Source: an uncultured Roseburia sp. (GTDB taxonomy: Bacteria > Bacillota > Clostridia > Lachnospirales > Lachnospiraceae). Taken from it: a stretch of 64,000 bases of DNA. The stretch lies in the NCBI GenBank assembly GCA_900542495.1, contig UQNW01000004.1, positions 1 through 64,000 of the forward strand. Reading direction: 5' to 3'. Of the stretch, positions 41,338-50,894 are shown piece after piece. Each line of letters begins with the position of its first letter. Position 1 is the stretch's first letter. The notes beneath the pieces were generated by a model. That model did not search any database. It worked only from the letters and a program-made list of their open reading frames with translations, and was not told the origin of the DNA. The translations under genes and the position numbers were made by a program.

Positions 41338-41850
41338 TTACAACTGTTTTTTCTTTTTCTGCCGTTTTTGATAAAAAAACAACACGATCTTTTCTAAATA
41401 CCGTTTTAACACGATCTGGATTTCTTCCTTCGGATGAATCGGCTTTACCAGAATCGTTCTGATTCCGGCAAGATTCGCACCATAAACATCTGTGAAAATC
41501 TGGTCTCCCACAAAAATCGTGTTAGTGGTATCTGTTCCCATTTTCTGCATTGCCTTGCGGTAATTTGCCGGATTCGGTTTTCCGGCTTTATAAATATAAG
41601 ACACCTGCACCGCATCATTGAACATTTTTACACGCGGTTCTTTGTTGTTCGATAAAAGCATACATTGAAAACCAAGTTCCTTCAAATGCGAAAACAACGC
41701 ACAGGCACGCTCATCTGCCGGCGCACCATGTGGCACAAGTGTGTTGTCAATATCAAAAATGATTCCACGATATCCGTCTTTGTAAAGCTGATCAAAATCG
41801 ATCACATATGTGGAATCTAAATATTCTCCGGGATAAAATTTTTCCAGCAT
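41338..41850 (-). CDS. YqeG family HAD-IIIA phosphatase
   Basis: 170 aa from MLEKFYPGEY at 41850. HAD motif I GIIFDIDNTLVPHG, motif II LLSNNKEP, motif III KPNPANYRKAM and motif IV VGDQIFTDVYGAN. YqeG proteins are phosphatases of uncertain substrate, a phosphatidylglycerophosphate-type role being known for some relatives. The C-terminus is very basic (KRQKKKKQL). Confidence 0.9.
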   Translation of the reverse strand: MLEKFYPGEYLDSTYVIDFDQLYKDGYRGIIFDIDNTLVPHGAPADERACALFSHLKELGFQCMLLSNNKEPRVKMFNDAVQVSYIYKAGKPNPANYRKAMQKMGTDTTNTIFVGDQIFTDVYGANLAGIRTILVKPIHPKEEIQIVLKRYLEKIVLFFYQKRQKKKKQL

Positions 41851-41946
41851 GAATGTTTGTCCCTTTCTTTTTAATAAAGAAGTTGCGAAGCAATTTCTTA
41901 TAAAGCAGAAAAATACCGTATGAATGTCATACGGTATCATAAATCT

Positions 41947-42348
41947 TTATAACCAGAAGTTTTCTTCTTCTCTTACCTGTTTCAGCTTCTCCGTAGATGC
42001 GAATGGCTCATCACCAACGAAAAACTGATACTGCTGTAATACCTGATCCTTCTTCAGATCTGACAATGCTTTCTCAACATCAAGCTTGGAAAGATCACTG
42101 TCAATTCCCTTCAGTTCATAGGATGCATCCGGCTGATACCGCGCATTAAAATCCACGATTCCCTGATCTTCCTGCTGAACTTTTGGTATCTGTCTCGCAT
42201 CCCCGTTATCCTCAGGCTCTGCAGTGTTCGTTACCGGTATCTGACTGCTCTCTTTCGCCTCCTGAATCTGCTGACTCCGGACCTCATTTATCTTTATGGA
42301 ATTGTAATCATAAAATCCCGCATTGGTGCGGATTCCCGATATATTCAT
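41947..42348 (-). CDS. uncharacterised Lachnospiraceae protein
   Basis: 133 aa from MNISGIRTNAGFYDYNSIKI at 42348 (GGAGAAG upstream). A Gln/Glu-rich middle (QQIQEAKESSQIPV) and a C-terminal part LSDLKKDQVLQQYQFFVGD. No membrane segment. The name NISGIRTNAGFYDYN pattern is typical of a small family near rpiB/yqeG genes; no function known. Looks like a cytosolic or flagellar-linked adaptor, but that is a guess. Confidence 0.6.
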   Translation of the reverse strand: MNISGIRTNAGFYDYNSIKINEVRSQQIQEAKESSQIPVTNTAEPEDNGDARQIPKVQQEDQGIVDFNARYQPDASYELKGIDSDLSKLDVEKALSDLKKDQVLQQYQFFVGDEPFASTEKLKQVREEENFWL

Positions 42349-42494
42349 ACAATCTTCTCCATTAAAAACTGATACATAGCAGAATGTACACTTTGTAAAC
42401 ATTCTGTCATCACAAATCAAACTCTGCTAAACAGAGATTATTAAAACCTCTCTCGCAGTATATTATCGACATTCGTGTATCAAAACTGAACCCC

Positions 42495-42947
42495 CTATTT
42501 GTCGAGCATCTTCTTCAATTCGCTCATAAAAGTATTCACATCCTTAAATTCACGATATACAGATGCAAAACGCACATAGGCAACGGAATCCAGATTCTTG
42601 ATCTTATCCATTACGATCTCACCGATCAATGTGCTTGGGATTTCTTTTTCTTCTCTGTTAAAGATCTCTGTCTCAACTTCATCGACAAGCTGATTGATCT
42701 GATTCACAGAAATTGGTCTCTTATGGCAGGCTCTTAATACACCAGCTTCAATTTTGGAACGATCGTACTGTTCTCTTGCGTTATCCTTCTTAATTACGAT
42801 CAGTGGAATGGTCTCCACTTTCTCATAGGTCGTAAATCTCTTCCCACAATCATCACAAAGTCTTCTCCGGCGGATGGAATTATTATCATCTGCCGGTCTT
42901 GAGTCAATGACTCTTGTGTTTTCGCTGCTGCAAAAAGGACACTTCAT
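42495..42947 (-). CDS. nrdR: transcriptional repressor NrdR
   Basis: 150 aa from MKCPFCSSENTR at 42947 (GGAGGTAG upstream). Zinc ribbon CPFC...LCDDCGKRF, followed by an ATP-cone domain (about 49-139). NrdR represses ribonucleotide reductase genes with dATP/ATP as signal. No nrd genes in this window. Confidence 0.97.
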   Translation of the reverse strand: MKCPFCSSENTRVIDSRPADDNNSIRRRRLCDDCGKRFTTYEKVETIPLIVIKKDNAREQYDRSKIEAGVLRACHKRPISVNQINQLVDEVETEIFNREEKEIPSTLIGEIVMDKIKNLDSVAYVRFASVYREFKDVNTFMSELKKMLDK

Positions 42948-42985
42948 AATCACTACCTCCAACCCATTAACCCCTATTATTTTTA

Positions 42986-43014
42986 AGTATATCCGTACTA
43001 TTTACCATTGTCAA
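42986..43014 (-). promoter_or_regulatory. nrdR promoter
   Basis: Minus strand TTGACA (43009..43014), 17 bases, TATACT (42986..42991). Confidence 0.75.
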
Positions 43015-43047
43015 GAGCCAAAGAGATTCTTTCCAGCTCTTTGGCTC
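43015..43047. terminator. 11-bp perfect hairpin between fprA-type gene and nrdR
   Basis: GAGCCAAAGAG and CTCTTTGGCTC (43015..43025, 43037..43047). On the minus strand it follows the flavoprotein stop and touches the nrdR -35; the T run is weak. Confidence 0.6.
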
Positions 43048-43079
43048 TGATAAACGCAAGTTTGATTCACTTATATGCT

Positions 43080-44246
43080 TTAAGCAAGGATTTCCTTGGC
43101 AAGTTCCTCCATTTTGGAAATGTCTGTGTCTTTCATGGTAGACTTGATACTTACGACATTCTCACATACGTTTACCTCTTTCATGCCTTCTAAAATGCCT
43201 TTCATGCCCCTTGCTGCACAAGGCGCCCAGGAGCCGTTTTCGATCAGGCCAAAGGTACGTTTCTGCAGATTTTTATGTGCCAGACGGTGTAAGAAATCTT
43301 CCATTGGCGGGAAAATACCGCTGTCATAGGAAGCTGCCGCAAGAATAATTTTTCCATAACGGAACGCATCCGCAACTGCCTCAGCCATATCGTCTCTGGT
43401 CAGATCCATAAATACTACTTTGGATGCGCCATTTGCACGCAGTACCTCGACCATTTTTTCTGCGGCTGTCTTTGTATTGCCGTGGATTGATGCGCATGCA
43501 ACCAAAACGCCGTCTTCTTCCGGCTCGTAGCTGCTCCATGTCAGATATTTTCCAATATAATACTCTAAGTTTTCTTTTAAAATCGGTCCATGGAGCGGAC
43601 AGATTGTTTTGATGTCGAGTGCTGCTGCTTTTTTCAGCAATCCCTGCACCTGCACGCCATATTTTCCAACAATATTGATAAAGTATCTTCTTGCCTCATC
43701 TGCCCATTCTTCCTCTGCGGAAAGTGCGCCGAATTTTCCGAATCCGTCTGCGGAAAAAAGAATTTTCTCTGTCTCCTCGTATTCCACCATAACTTCCGGC
43801 CAGTGAACCATTGGTGCCATTACAAAATGAAGCTTATGTGTTCCAAGTTCTAAGGTATCACCCTCTTTTACCGTTATGCAGCGCTCCTCAAGATGTGCGA
43901 TATCAAAAAACTGTGGCAGCATTGCTTTGGCTTTCACACTTAACACCAGCTTTGCATCCGGGAATCTGTCTGCCGCGCGTTTGATATTTGCCGCATGATC
44001 CGGCTCTAAATGGGAAATGACAAGATAATCTACGTTTCTTCCATTCAACACATTCTCAAGGTTGGCAAACCACTCGTCCGTTTTTCTCTCATCAATGGTA
44101 TCCATGACTGCCACTTTTTCATCTAAAATCACATAGGAATTATAAGAAACTCCGTTCGGAATCTGGTACTGGCTCTCAAATAAATCTAATGTGGTATCGT
44201 CTGCTCCAATATACTTTACTGCTTCTGAAATATAGGTATCTTTCAT
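43080..44246 (-). CDS. FprA-type A-type flavoprotein (flavodiiron protein)
   Basis: 388 aa from MKDTYISEAV at 44246 (GGAGG upstream). N-terminal metallo-beta-lactamase domain with the diiron ligands in SHLEPDHAAN, and HWPEVMV; C-terminal flavodoxin domain with the FMN loop ASIHGNTKTAAEKM. Reduces oxygen to water (or NO) and so protects anaerobes. Electron donor genes are not adjacent. Ends by a hairpin before nrdR. Confidence 0.94.
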   Translation of the reverse strand: MKDTYISEAVKYIGADDTTLDLFESQYQIPNGVSYNSYVILDEKVAVMDTIDERKTDEWFANLENVLNGRNVDYLVISHLEPDHAANIKRAADRFPDAKLVLSVKAKAMLPQFFDIAHLEERCITVKEGDTLELGTHKLHFVMAPMVHWPEVMVEYEETEKILFSADGFGKFGALSAEEEWADEARRYFINIVGKYGVQVQGLLKKAAALDIKTICPLHGPILKENLEYYIGKYLTWSSYEPEEDGVLVACASIHGNTKTAAEKMVEVLRANGASKVVFMDLTRDDMAEAVADAFRYGKIILAAASYDSGIFPPMEDFLHRLAHKNLQKRTFGLIENGSWAPCAARGMKGILEGMKEVNVCENVVSIKSTMKDTDISKMEELAKEILA

Positions 44247-44356
44247 AATGGCCTCCATTTGCTTTTGTTATCTGATAATAGGAATTATTACTGATATCAA
44301 GATAATACTTTGTGATGAAAATGTCAATGTTTTTCCTTTTCTTTATGCTTATTTTT

Positions 44357-44395
44357 ATAAAAAAACAACAGTCACCTTCTCCGGGCAACTGCTGT
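44357..44395 (-). terminator. terminator of the surface-protein remnant
   Basis: Minus strand ACAGCAGTTGCC pairs, allowing wobbles, with GGTGACTGTTGT, followed by TTTTTTT. Confidence 0.8.
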
Positions 44396-44419
44396 CTTTT
44401 ATCTCATGCACTATTTCAA

Positions 44420-44760
44420 TTATGCCATTTTTCTTTTCATTGCAACTGCTGCTCCTGCAAGCAGGATACCCATGCAGAGAATCAGATTGATACCTGCACT
44501 GGCATCTTCTGTTTTCGGAGAAGTAACTGCTGTAACGTCTTCTTCTGCTACGATGTAGGTTGAAAAATGGTTGGTTTTGAATGTGATCACACCATTTTCT
44601 ACTGTTGTATCACAGCGTGTTAATGTTCCATCATCCTCAAGACGGTAAACGACGATCGCTTTTCCCTCTTTTACCGTAATGTTAGCAGGCATTGGAACTG
44701 AAACCTGTACATATTCATTTAACTGATGTACCTGTGTGTTAGCGGCATCTGTCAGGTTAA
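44420..44760 (-). pseudogene. 3' remnant of a sortase-anchored surface protein
   Basis: The frame ends in TFKTNHFSTYIVAEE, a linker, SPKTED (LPXTG-like position), a hydrophobic stretch NLILCMGILLAGAAVAM and KRK, the layout of a sortase sorting signal, with SPKTE replacing LPXTG. Upstream the same frame stays open as NLTDAANTQVHQLNEYVQVS but has no plausible start, and runs into a promoter/operator region. This looks like a deletion that joined the 3' end of a large surface gene to unrelated regulatory DNA. Confidence 0.6.
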
Positions 44761-44784
44761 TCTTCCCCTTTTTTCTGTTGTGAT

Positions 44785-44823
44785 TTACAACTATTTGTAA
44801 ACATTTTACTACTATCTGTAGTC
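44785..44823. promoter_or_regulatory. two BlaI/CopY-like operators
   Basis: TTTACAACTATTTGTAAA (44785..44802, arms of 7 bp) and ACTACTATCTGTAGT (44809..44823, arms of 5 bp) have the TACA/TGTA core of BlaI/MecI/CopY sites. No regulator gene is nearby. On the minus strand AAAAGGGGAAG, a ribosome-binding-like sequence, follows at about 44766. Confidence 0.55.
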
Positions 44824-44906
44824 TTATGCACCATATGTTTCTTCTTTTTCAATACACTTAACCAAAAAGATTTATTCCAAATAGAATGTCCGGCTTTCTT
44901 TTTCTA

Positions 44907-46463
44907 CTACAAAATCTTTGTTGTCCACTTCGAGCAGTCCCAGACCTCGTTCACAATGTCCTGATAGAATTCCGGTTCATGGCAGATCAGAAGGATACTG
45001 CCGCGGTATTCCTGAAGCGCACGTTTTAATTCGTCCTTCGCATCTACGTCAAGATGATTCGTCGGCTCGTCTAAGAGCAGAACGTTTGTCGATTTATTGA
45101 TCAATTTACAGAGTCTTACTTTTGCCTGCTCTCCACCGCTTAACACGCGGACAAGGCTTTCGATATGTTTGGTCGTAAGTCCGCATTTTGCAAGGGCAGA
45201 ACGCACTTCGTACTGGCTGAAAGACGGGAATTCTTCCCAGATCTCATCAATACAGGTGTTCTTGTTCTCGCCTTTGATCTCCTGCTCAAAATATCCGATC
45301 TCTAAATTCTCTCCGAGTTCCACAGAACCGCCAAGCGCTGGGATCAATCCTAAAATACTTTTTAACAGAGTCGTCTTACCGATTCCATTTGCGCCGACAA
45401 GTGCAATTTTATGTCCACGCTCCATGGAGATATTTAACGGTTTTGACAGCGGTTCGTCATATCCGATCACAAGGTCTTTCGTCTCGAAAATATAGCGTCC
45501 CGGTGTTCTTCCAAGTTTAAAATTAAATTCCGGCTTCGGACGCTCCGCAGCAAGCTCGATGACATCCATTTTGTCTAACTTCTTCTGGCGTGACATTGCC
45601 ATATTTCTTGTGGCAACGCGCGCTTTGTTCCGGGCGACAAAATCCTTTAATTCACTGATCTCCTGCTGCTGTTTGCGGTAAGCTGCCTCTAACTGGGACT
45701 TTTTCACCTCATAAACTTCCTGAAACTTATCGTAATCCCCGACATACCGGTCAAGGCGCTGGTTTTCCATATGGTAAATAATATTCACAACGTCATTTAA
45801 AAACGGGATATCGTGGGAGATTAAGATAAATGCATTCTCATACTCCTGCAGATAGCGTTTCAGCCATGCGATATGCTCTGCATCGAGATAGTTCGTCGGC
45901 TCATCCAGAAGGAGAATATCCGGTTTTTCCAGTAAAAGCTTTGCCAGAAGAACTTTCATACGCTGTCCGCCGCTTAAATCCGTGACATCATGAGACAGTC
46001 CGAGATCAAGCAGACCGAGCGCTCTCGCCACTTCCTCGACCTTTGCATCAATGATGTAAAAATCATGCATGGTGAGTGTATCCTGAATGACTCCGAGCTC
46101 CTCCATCATCGCATCCATCTCGTCCGGTTTCGCCTCACCAAGTTCATCACAGATCCGGTTCATGTTTTCTTCAAGTTCAAACAGCCATGCAAACGCCGAT
46201 TTTAACACACTCTCGATCGTCATGCCTTTTGTCAGTGTGGAGTGCTGGTCGAGATAACCGACACGGACGTTTTTCGCCCATTCCACTTTTCCCTCGTCCG
46301 GCATAAGCTTTCCGGTCACGATATTCATAAATGTGGATTTTCCCTCGCCGTTGGCGCCGACTAATCCGATGTGTTCTCCCTTCAAAAGCCGGAAAGACAC
46401 GTCATTAAAAATTGCCCTGTCACCAAATCCATGTGTCAGGTGCTCCACGTTTAAAATACTCAT
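44907..46463 (-). CDS. ABC-F family ATPase
   Basis: 518 aa, two ABC domains in one chain without membrane segments. Walker A: GLVGANGEGKST and ALVGANGIGKTT; signatures LSGGQRMKV and LSGGEQAKV; Walker B with LLLDEPTN twice. The linker (about 240-320) has the EttA-type coiled coil KKSQLEAAYRKQQQEISELK. Such proteins act on ribosomes, as translation factors or for antibiotic protection; layout is nearest YkpA/YbiT. Starts after a moderate AAAGGATT. Confidence 0.92.
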   Translation of the reverse strand: MSILNVEHLTHGFGDRAIFNDVSFRLLKGEHIGLVGANGEGKSTFMNIVTGKLMPDEGKVEWAKNVRVGYLDQHSTLTKGMTIESVLKSAFAWLFELEENMNRICDELGEAKPDEMDAMMEELGVIQDTLTMHDFYIIDAKVEEVARALGLLDLGLSHDVTDLSGGQRMKVLLAKLLLEKPDILLLDEPTNYLDAEHIAWLKRYLQEYENAFILISHDIPFLNDVVNIIYHMENQRLDRYVGDYDKFQEVYEVKKSQLEAAYRKQQQEISELKDFVARNKARVATRNMAMSRQKKLDKMDVIELAAERPKPEFNFKLGRTPGRYIFETKDLVIGYDEPLSKPLNISMERGHKIALVGANGIGKTTLLKSILGLIPALGGSVELGENLEIGYFEQEIKGENKNTCIDEIWEEFPSFSQYEVRSALAKCGLTTKHIESLVRVLSGGEQAKVRLCKLINKSTNVLLLDEPTNHLDVDAKDELKRALQEYRGSILLICHEPEFYQDIVNEVWDCSKWTTKIL

Positions 46464-46544
46464 ACTGAATCCTTTCGTTTTTAATTACATTGTTCAATTT
46501 TTCACAATTTGCTCTACTCTGGTGGGAAGTTTCGCAGTTATTTT

Positions 46545-47885
46545 TTACTTGTACAACATCTTCTTCGTCTTTTTCAGGACATGGAAATATGCCGGGAATA
46601 AAAATGCATCCGCAAAGATCCATGCCACCGGACTTGCAAAGCACGCTGCCACGTAGCCGAAAACAGGCACAAACGCAAATCCTACCAGTGTTCTTGCAAC
46701 CATCTCAAACACACCCGCCAAAATAGCAAATTTGCTGTATCCCATTCCCTGAATCAGGAAACGCACGATGTTGACAAATGCCAGCGGAATATAGAATGCA
46801 CTGTTGATCAGCAAAAACAGTCCTGCATTGGAAACGACTTCCGGCTCTGCCTCTCCGACAAAGAAGCCTGCCAGAACCCCACGGAAAAAGAACATAATGA
46901 CCAATGCCAGCACCGCATACGCACATCCGAGAATGGACGCCGCCTTTAAACCTCCGGAGACACGATCCAGTTTTTTTGCCCCGACATTCTGACCGCCATA
47001 GGTTGCCATCGTAGATCCTAACGCATCAAACGGACAGCAGAAAAACATTCCGATCTTGCTTCCGGCTGTCATTGCGGCAACCGCATGAGAGCCAAGGGAG
47101 TTGACCGCACTCTGTAAGATAACGCTTCCGATCGCCGTGATGGAATACTGCAATCCCATCGGGACACCCATGCCGCACAGTGTCATCATATACGTTTTAT
47201 TTATCTGCATTTCCTCTCTGCTCGGCCGCAGTATCTCAAAATGTTTGATACTGTAAATAAGACATCCCACACCGGAGATCAGCTGTGAGATCACCGTCGC
47301 CCACGCAGCACCTTCCACACCGGTTCCGAGCACTACGATAAAAAACAGATCCAGTCCGATATTAATGACCGCTGCGATCACCAGAAACACGACCGGTGTC
47401 CTGCTGTCCCCCATGGAACGGATAATTCCCGAAACCAGATTGTACAGATATGTGACCGGGATTCCCCAGAAAATGATCACAATATAATGGTAGGCACCGT
47501 CAATAATATTTTCCGGCGTGCGCATCAGCTCCAGGATTGGCATACAGAAAATAACTGTCACAATGGTCATGACAATTGCAAAAATCACAGAGAGATATAT
47601 CGCGTTCATCATAAAACCGCGCATCCCCCTGTAATCTCCTGCACCGAATTTATGTGCCAGCGGAATCGCAAATCCATTGCAGACTCCCATGCAGAATCCA
47701 ATGATCAGAAAGTTGACGGAACCCGTAGAACCTACTGCAGCAAGATCATCTACTCCAAGAAAACGTCCTACGATCAAAGTATCCATTAAATTGTAAAACT
47801 GCTGAAATAAAAATCCAAACAAAAGTGGTACGGAAAATCCAAGGATCAGCTTCATTGGCGAACCGTTTGTCATATCCTTCGTCAT
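46545..47885 (-). CDS. MATE family efflux transporter
   Basis: 446 aa from MTKDMTNG at 47885 (GAGGG upstream), 12 membrane segments. The NorM/DinF-type pattern includes FLFQQFYNLMDTLIVGRFLG and SGIIRSMGDSRTPVVFL. Exports cationic drugs or metabolites against Na+ or H+. Followed by the ABC-F gene on the same strand, 81 bases apart. Confidence 0.93.
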   Translation of the reverse strand: MTKDMTNGSPMKLILGFSVPLLFGFLFQQFYNLMDTLIVGRFLGVDDLAAVGSTGSVNFLIIGFCMGVCNGFAIPLAHKFGAGDYRGMRGFMMNAIYLSVIFAIVMTIVTVIFCMPILELMRTPENIIDGAYHYIVIIFWGIPVTYLYNLVSGIIRSMGDSRTPVVFLVIAAVINIGLDLFFIVVLGTGVEGAAWATVISQLISGVGCLIYSIKHFEILRPSREEMQINKTYMMTLCGMGVPMGLQYSITAIGSVILQSAVNSLGSHAVAAMTAGSKIGMFFCCPFDALGSTMATYGGQNVGAKKLDRVSGGLKAASILGCAYAVLALVIMFFFRGVLAGFFVGEAEPEVVSNAGLFLLINSAFYIPLAFVNIVRFLIQGMGYSKFAILAGVFEMVARTLVGFAFVPVFGYVAACFASPVAWIFADAFLFPAYFHVLKKTKKMLYK

Positions 47886-47904
47886 ATCTTTTTCCCTCGA
47901 AAAA

Positions 47905-47933
47905 ATTGTGGTGATATTACATATCACCACAAT
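47905..47933 (-). terminator. terminator overlapping the parvulin gene stop
   Basis: ATTGTGGTGATAT (47905..47917) and ATATCACCACAAT (47921..47933), loop of 3. On the minus strand it includes the stop codon and is followed by TTTTTT. Confidence 0.85.
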
Positions 47934-48909
47934 AAGTATTAAAAACCTGAAAAAATGTGTCTGTGTTCATTCCGGAACCTGTCTCAAGTTCCAGATTTTC
48001 CCAGAGATTCTCATTCACGTTGGAACTCAAAGAAGAAACGAATCCATTGTACTCGTCATCAAAAGCTTCTTTTTCTCTTTTTTCCACAATGTTGGCTTTG
48101 TTTGCCTCTGTCAGCTCCTGATTGTATTTGTTCAGGCATTTGATGAAGTAGTAGCCGCCGTCTACTGTGATTTTGCCGGAAACCTCATCATTTTCCATCT
48201 GAAATGCAATCTGTTCCACTGCGTCCGGGAGATCATCTCTGGAAACATTGATCTGGATGCTGCCAAGTTCATTGTAATTATTGGCAAGCGTCGCAAAATC
48301 TTCTCCCTGTGCCAGCCTTGTTGCGATCTCATTGGCACGGCTCTCATCCGAGACAAAAATCTGCATGATTTCCATGACCCGCGCCTCGTCATCACTTACT
48401 TCTTCATTTACAGCATTCGTCAGGGAATGGTACACTTTCTGCGCCAGTGCATAATGCTCGTAGTACTCTTTGATGTCGCTCTCAGAAACACCCATATAGG
48501 CGATTTCATCATCCGTAAGTGACGCAAAATATTCCTCTGCCGCCTGAGCGATCTTCGTTGTTTCCTCCTCAGAAAGCTCCATCTCTTTTTCTTTTGCAAG
48601 CTGGTCTAAGCAGACGATCTGTGTCAGTTCCCGCATTGTGATATTTTTCACATAATTTTCCAGAGAACTGTCCCCGAAATCATGCTGCCACAGATCAAGA
48701 CCGTAAGCTGTTCCATAAATGTTCTGGTAATTCACAAGATATACCTTTGCTTCCTTCAAGCCACAGGACACGCTGCCGATTTTAAATACCTGACGGTTGT
48801 TCAGTGTGTTCGATACGATCACCTCTTTATTTCCGATCGTACAACCTGTGAGCAGAAAAGAAAAGCAGAGCAGATAGATCATTGCGATTGTTTTTCTTAT
48901 TTTTTTCAT
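47917..48909 (-). CDS. PrsA-like parvulin-type lipoprotein
   Basis: 330 aa. Lipobox LLTGC near residue 23. An N-terminal SurA/trigger-like helical domain (about 30-180), then a PpiC-like region with VMEIMQIFVSDESRANEIAT and LAQGEDFATLANNYNE. Assists folding of exported proteins at the cell surface. Ends at a strong hairpin. Located just after the FAD oxidoreductase, 9 bases apart. Confidence 0.85.
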   Translation of the reverse strand: MKKIRKTIAMIYLLCFSFLLTGCTIGNKEVIVSNTLNNRQVFKIGSVSCGLKEAKVYLVNYQNIYGTAYGLDLWQHDFGDSSLENYVKNITMRELTQIVCLDQLAKEKEMELSEEETTKIAQAAEEYFASLTDDEIAYMGVSESDIKEYYEHYALAQKVYHSLTNAVNEEVSDDEARVMEIMQIFVSDESRANEIATRLAQGEDFATLANNYNELGSIQINVSRDDLPDAVEQIAFQMENDEVSGKITVDGGYYFIKCLNKYNQELTEANKANIVEKREKEAFDDEYNGFVSSLSSNVNENLWENLELETGSGMNTDTFFQVFNTYCGDM

Positions 48910-48918
48910 GCTTTTCTT

Positions 48919-50319
48919 TTAAGCTTCCATTGCTTTTAAAATGCTTCTTGCAACAGAGATACCATTTGCGGATGCCTGCTGCAGTCCACGGGTTACAGAT
49001 GCGCCGTCACCGATCGCACGCAGACCTTTTACGCTTGTCTCGAAATCTCTGTTTACAACAACTTTGTTGGAATAGAATTTTACCTCGACACCATATAATA
49101 AGGTCTCATCGCTGGCAATACCCGGTGTTACTTTATCAAGTGCAAGGATCATTTCCTCGATATCCACCATGATACGGTGTGGGAAAACAAGGGAAAGATC
49201 GCCTGGTACTGCATCTTTTAATGTAGGAATCAGGTTATTTCTGCAGAGACGCTCCTCTGTTGTTCTTCTTCCGCGTCTGAAATCTCCAAAGGTCTGTACT
49301 AAAATTTTTCCATCGCAGAGCATGTTGGAAAGCTGTGCGATCTGTTTACCGTATTCGATTGGTGTTTTAAATGGCTTTGTAAAGTTCTTGGATACAAGGA
49401 TTGCAAAGTTTGTGTTGTTCGTCTTTAAATCTTTGGATTTGTAAGCGTGTCCGTTTACAACCGCAAGTCCGTTGTCGTAGTACTCGGTTGCCACTTCTCC
49501 GGAAGGATTGGTACAGAATGTACGAACCTTATCGTCAAATGTCGGGGTGTGGTAAACTAATTTTGCTTCGTAGAGGTTGTCATTTAAAAATTCCATAACC
49601 TCGTCACGCACTTCCACGCGGACACCGATATCTACAGTACCAACCTGTGTCTCGATTCCATGGCCGTTGCAGATGTGTGAGAACCAGTCTGCGCCCTCAC
49701 GTCCGACTGCGGAAACAACCTCTTTTGCCATGTAAGTCTCGTCTTTATCTGTCACAAGTCCTTTGACCTGATTATCCTCAATGATAATGTCTTTGACCAT
49801 GGTGTTGAATTCCATCTCAACGCCCTGCTCTAACAAATGCTCCTGTAATCTGGAATAGATCTTGTAGCCTTCCTCTGTTCCTAAGTGACGGATCGGGCAC
49901 TCGATCAGTTTTAAGTTTGCTGTGATCGCTTTTCTACGGATCTCGCGGATTTCCTTCTCTTTATCCACACCGTAAACTTTTGTATCTGCTCCGAATTTTA
50001 AATAGATATCATCGGATTCTTTTAATAATGTAACAGTCTCATCATATCCTAAAATCTCCGGAAGATTTCCACCTACGTCTGGAGATAAGGATAATTTACC
50101 ATCGGAAAATGCTCCTGCTCCCGCAAATCCGGTTGTAATGGAACATGGCTGACAGCCGACACATACTTTTGTCTTTCTCTTCGGACACTGTCTGTTCTCG
50201 ATGCGGCGTCCTTTTTCAATCATTAAAATTTTCAGGTCTTTGTTGGCATGGATCAGCTCGTATGCACAGAAGATACCGGAAGGACCTGCCCCAATAATAA
50301 TCACATCATAATTTTTCAT
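48919..50319 (-). CDS. NAD(P)/FAD-dependent oxidoreductase
   Basis: 466 aa. FAD-binding motif IIGAGPSGIFCAYEL at the N-terminus. A cysteine-rich stretch RQCPKRKTKVCVGCQPCSIT (about 43-62) precedes GFAGAGAFSDGKLSL, the mark of the YtfP-like FAD dehydrogenase group. A second motif GDGASVTRGLQQASANG lies at the C-terminus. Substrate unknown. AGGAGAAACTAC precedes the ATG. Confidence 0.88.
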   Translation of the reverse strand: MKNYDVIIIGAGPSGIFCAYELIHANKDLKILMIEKGRRIENRQCPKRKTKVCVGCQPCSITTGFAGAGAFSDGKLSLSPDVGGNLPEILGYDETVTLLKESDDIYLKFGADTKVYGVDKEKEIREIRRKAITANLKLIECPIRHLGTEEGYKIYSRLQEHLLEQGVEMEFNTMVKDIIIEDNQVKGLVTDKDETYMAKEVVSAVGREGADWFSHICNGHGIETQVGTVDIGVRVEVRDEVMEFLNDNLYEAKLVYHTPTFDDKVRTFCTNPSGEVATEYYDNGLAVVNGHAYKSKDLKTNNTNFAILVSKNFTKPFKTPIEYGKQIAQLSNMLCDGKILVQTFGDFRRGRRTTEERLCRNNLIPTLKDAVPGDLSLVFPHRIMVDIEEMILALDKVTPGIASDETLLYGVEVKFYSNKVVVNRDFETSVKGLRAIGDGASVTRGLQQASANGISVARSILKAMEA

Positions 50320-50464
50320 GTAGTTTCTCCTTATTATAAAATGCTTTTTTACAGTTTTTTGCGCTGTAAAATGGCTTACTCGTTCTGTTTGCTTTGCAAA
50401 CTTTTTGAGTATAATAAACTATTTTTCGTTTGTCAATCCCATTTTTGAAAATTTCTTTGGCGAA

Positions 50465-50528
50465 GTAACCTATGAGCAAAAGTAAAGCTCTGAAAGAGCG
50501 ATTTTGCGAATAGGCTCTGAATCGTTAC
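50465..50528. repeat. nested palindromic element
   Basis: GTAAC (50465) and GTTAC (50524..50528) enclose nested arms CCTAT/ATAGG, TTTTGC/GCAAAA and GCTCT/AGAGC around a 3-base loop, all interrupted by short unpaired steps. It fills the gap between the stop at 50533 and the start at 50319. Resembles a dispersed intergenic palindrome. Confidence 0.6.
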
Positions 50529-50532
50529 AAAC

Positions 50533-50793
50533 CTAAGCTTCCACGATCAGATATCTTCCGTCCGGGAGAGAAAATACCTCGCTTGCCTCCTCAAAATCAT
50601 GAAGTGACATTCCATCAATGTCGGCTCCCTGATCTTCAAAGTAGGCTTTTACCTCTTTTAGATTTTTACAGACAACTGCCATGCAGTCCTCTAAAAATTC
50701 TTCCGCCTCCTCCGGTGTCTCTGCGACCGGTTCCGGGAATAACTGCTCCTGATGTGCCAGGAAATATTCTAAACATGTCTCATCATATTGCAT
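50533..50793 (-). CDS. small acidic hypothetical protein
   Basis: 86 aa from MQYDETCLEYFLAHQEQLFP at 50793 (AGAGGAGC upstream). Very acidic (ETPEEAEEFLEDCMAV), with a C-terminal VFSLPDGRYLIVEA. No family recognised. Sits between maf and the palindromic element; conserved gene context would be needed to guess a role. Confidence 0.65.
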   Translation of the reverse strand: MQYDETCLEYFLAHQEQLFPEPVAETPEEAEEFLEDCMAVVCKNLKEVKAYFEDQGADIDGMSLHDFEEASEVFSLPDGRYLIVEA

Positions 50794-50894
50794 TTTATTT
50801 GCTCCTCTCCTCATATGTGTTGTTGATAATTTCTAAATTTTAATTTAGGATATAAAAGAATTTAGAAATCATCCAATCTACTATTTCATGTAGT

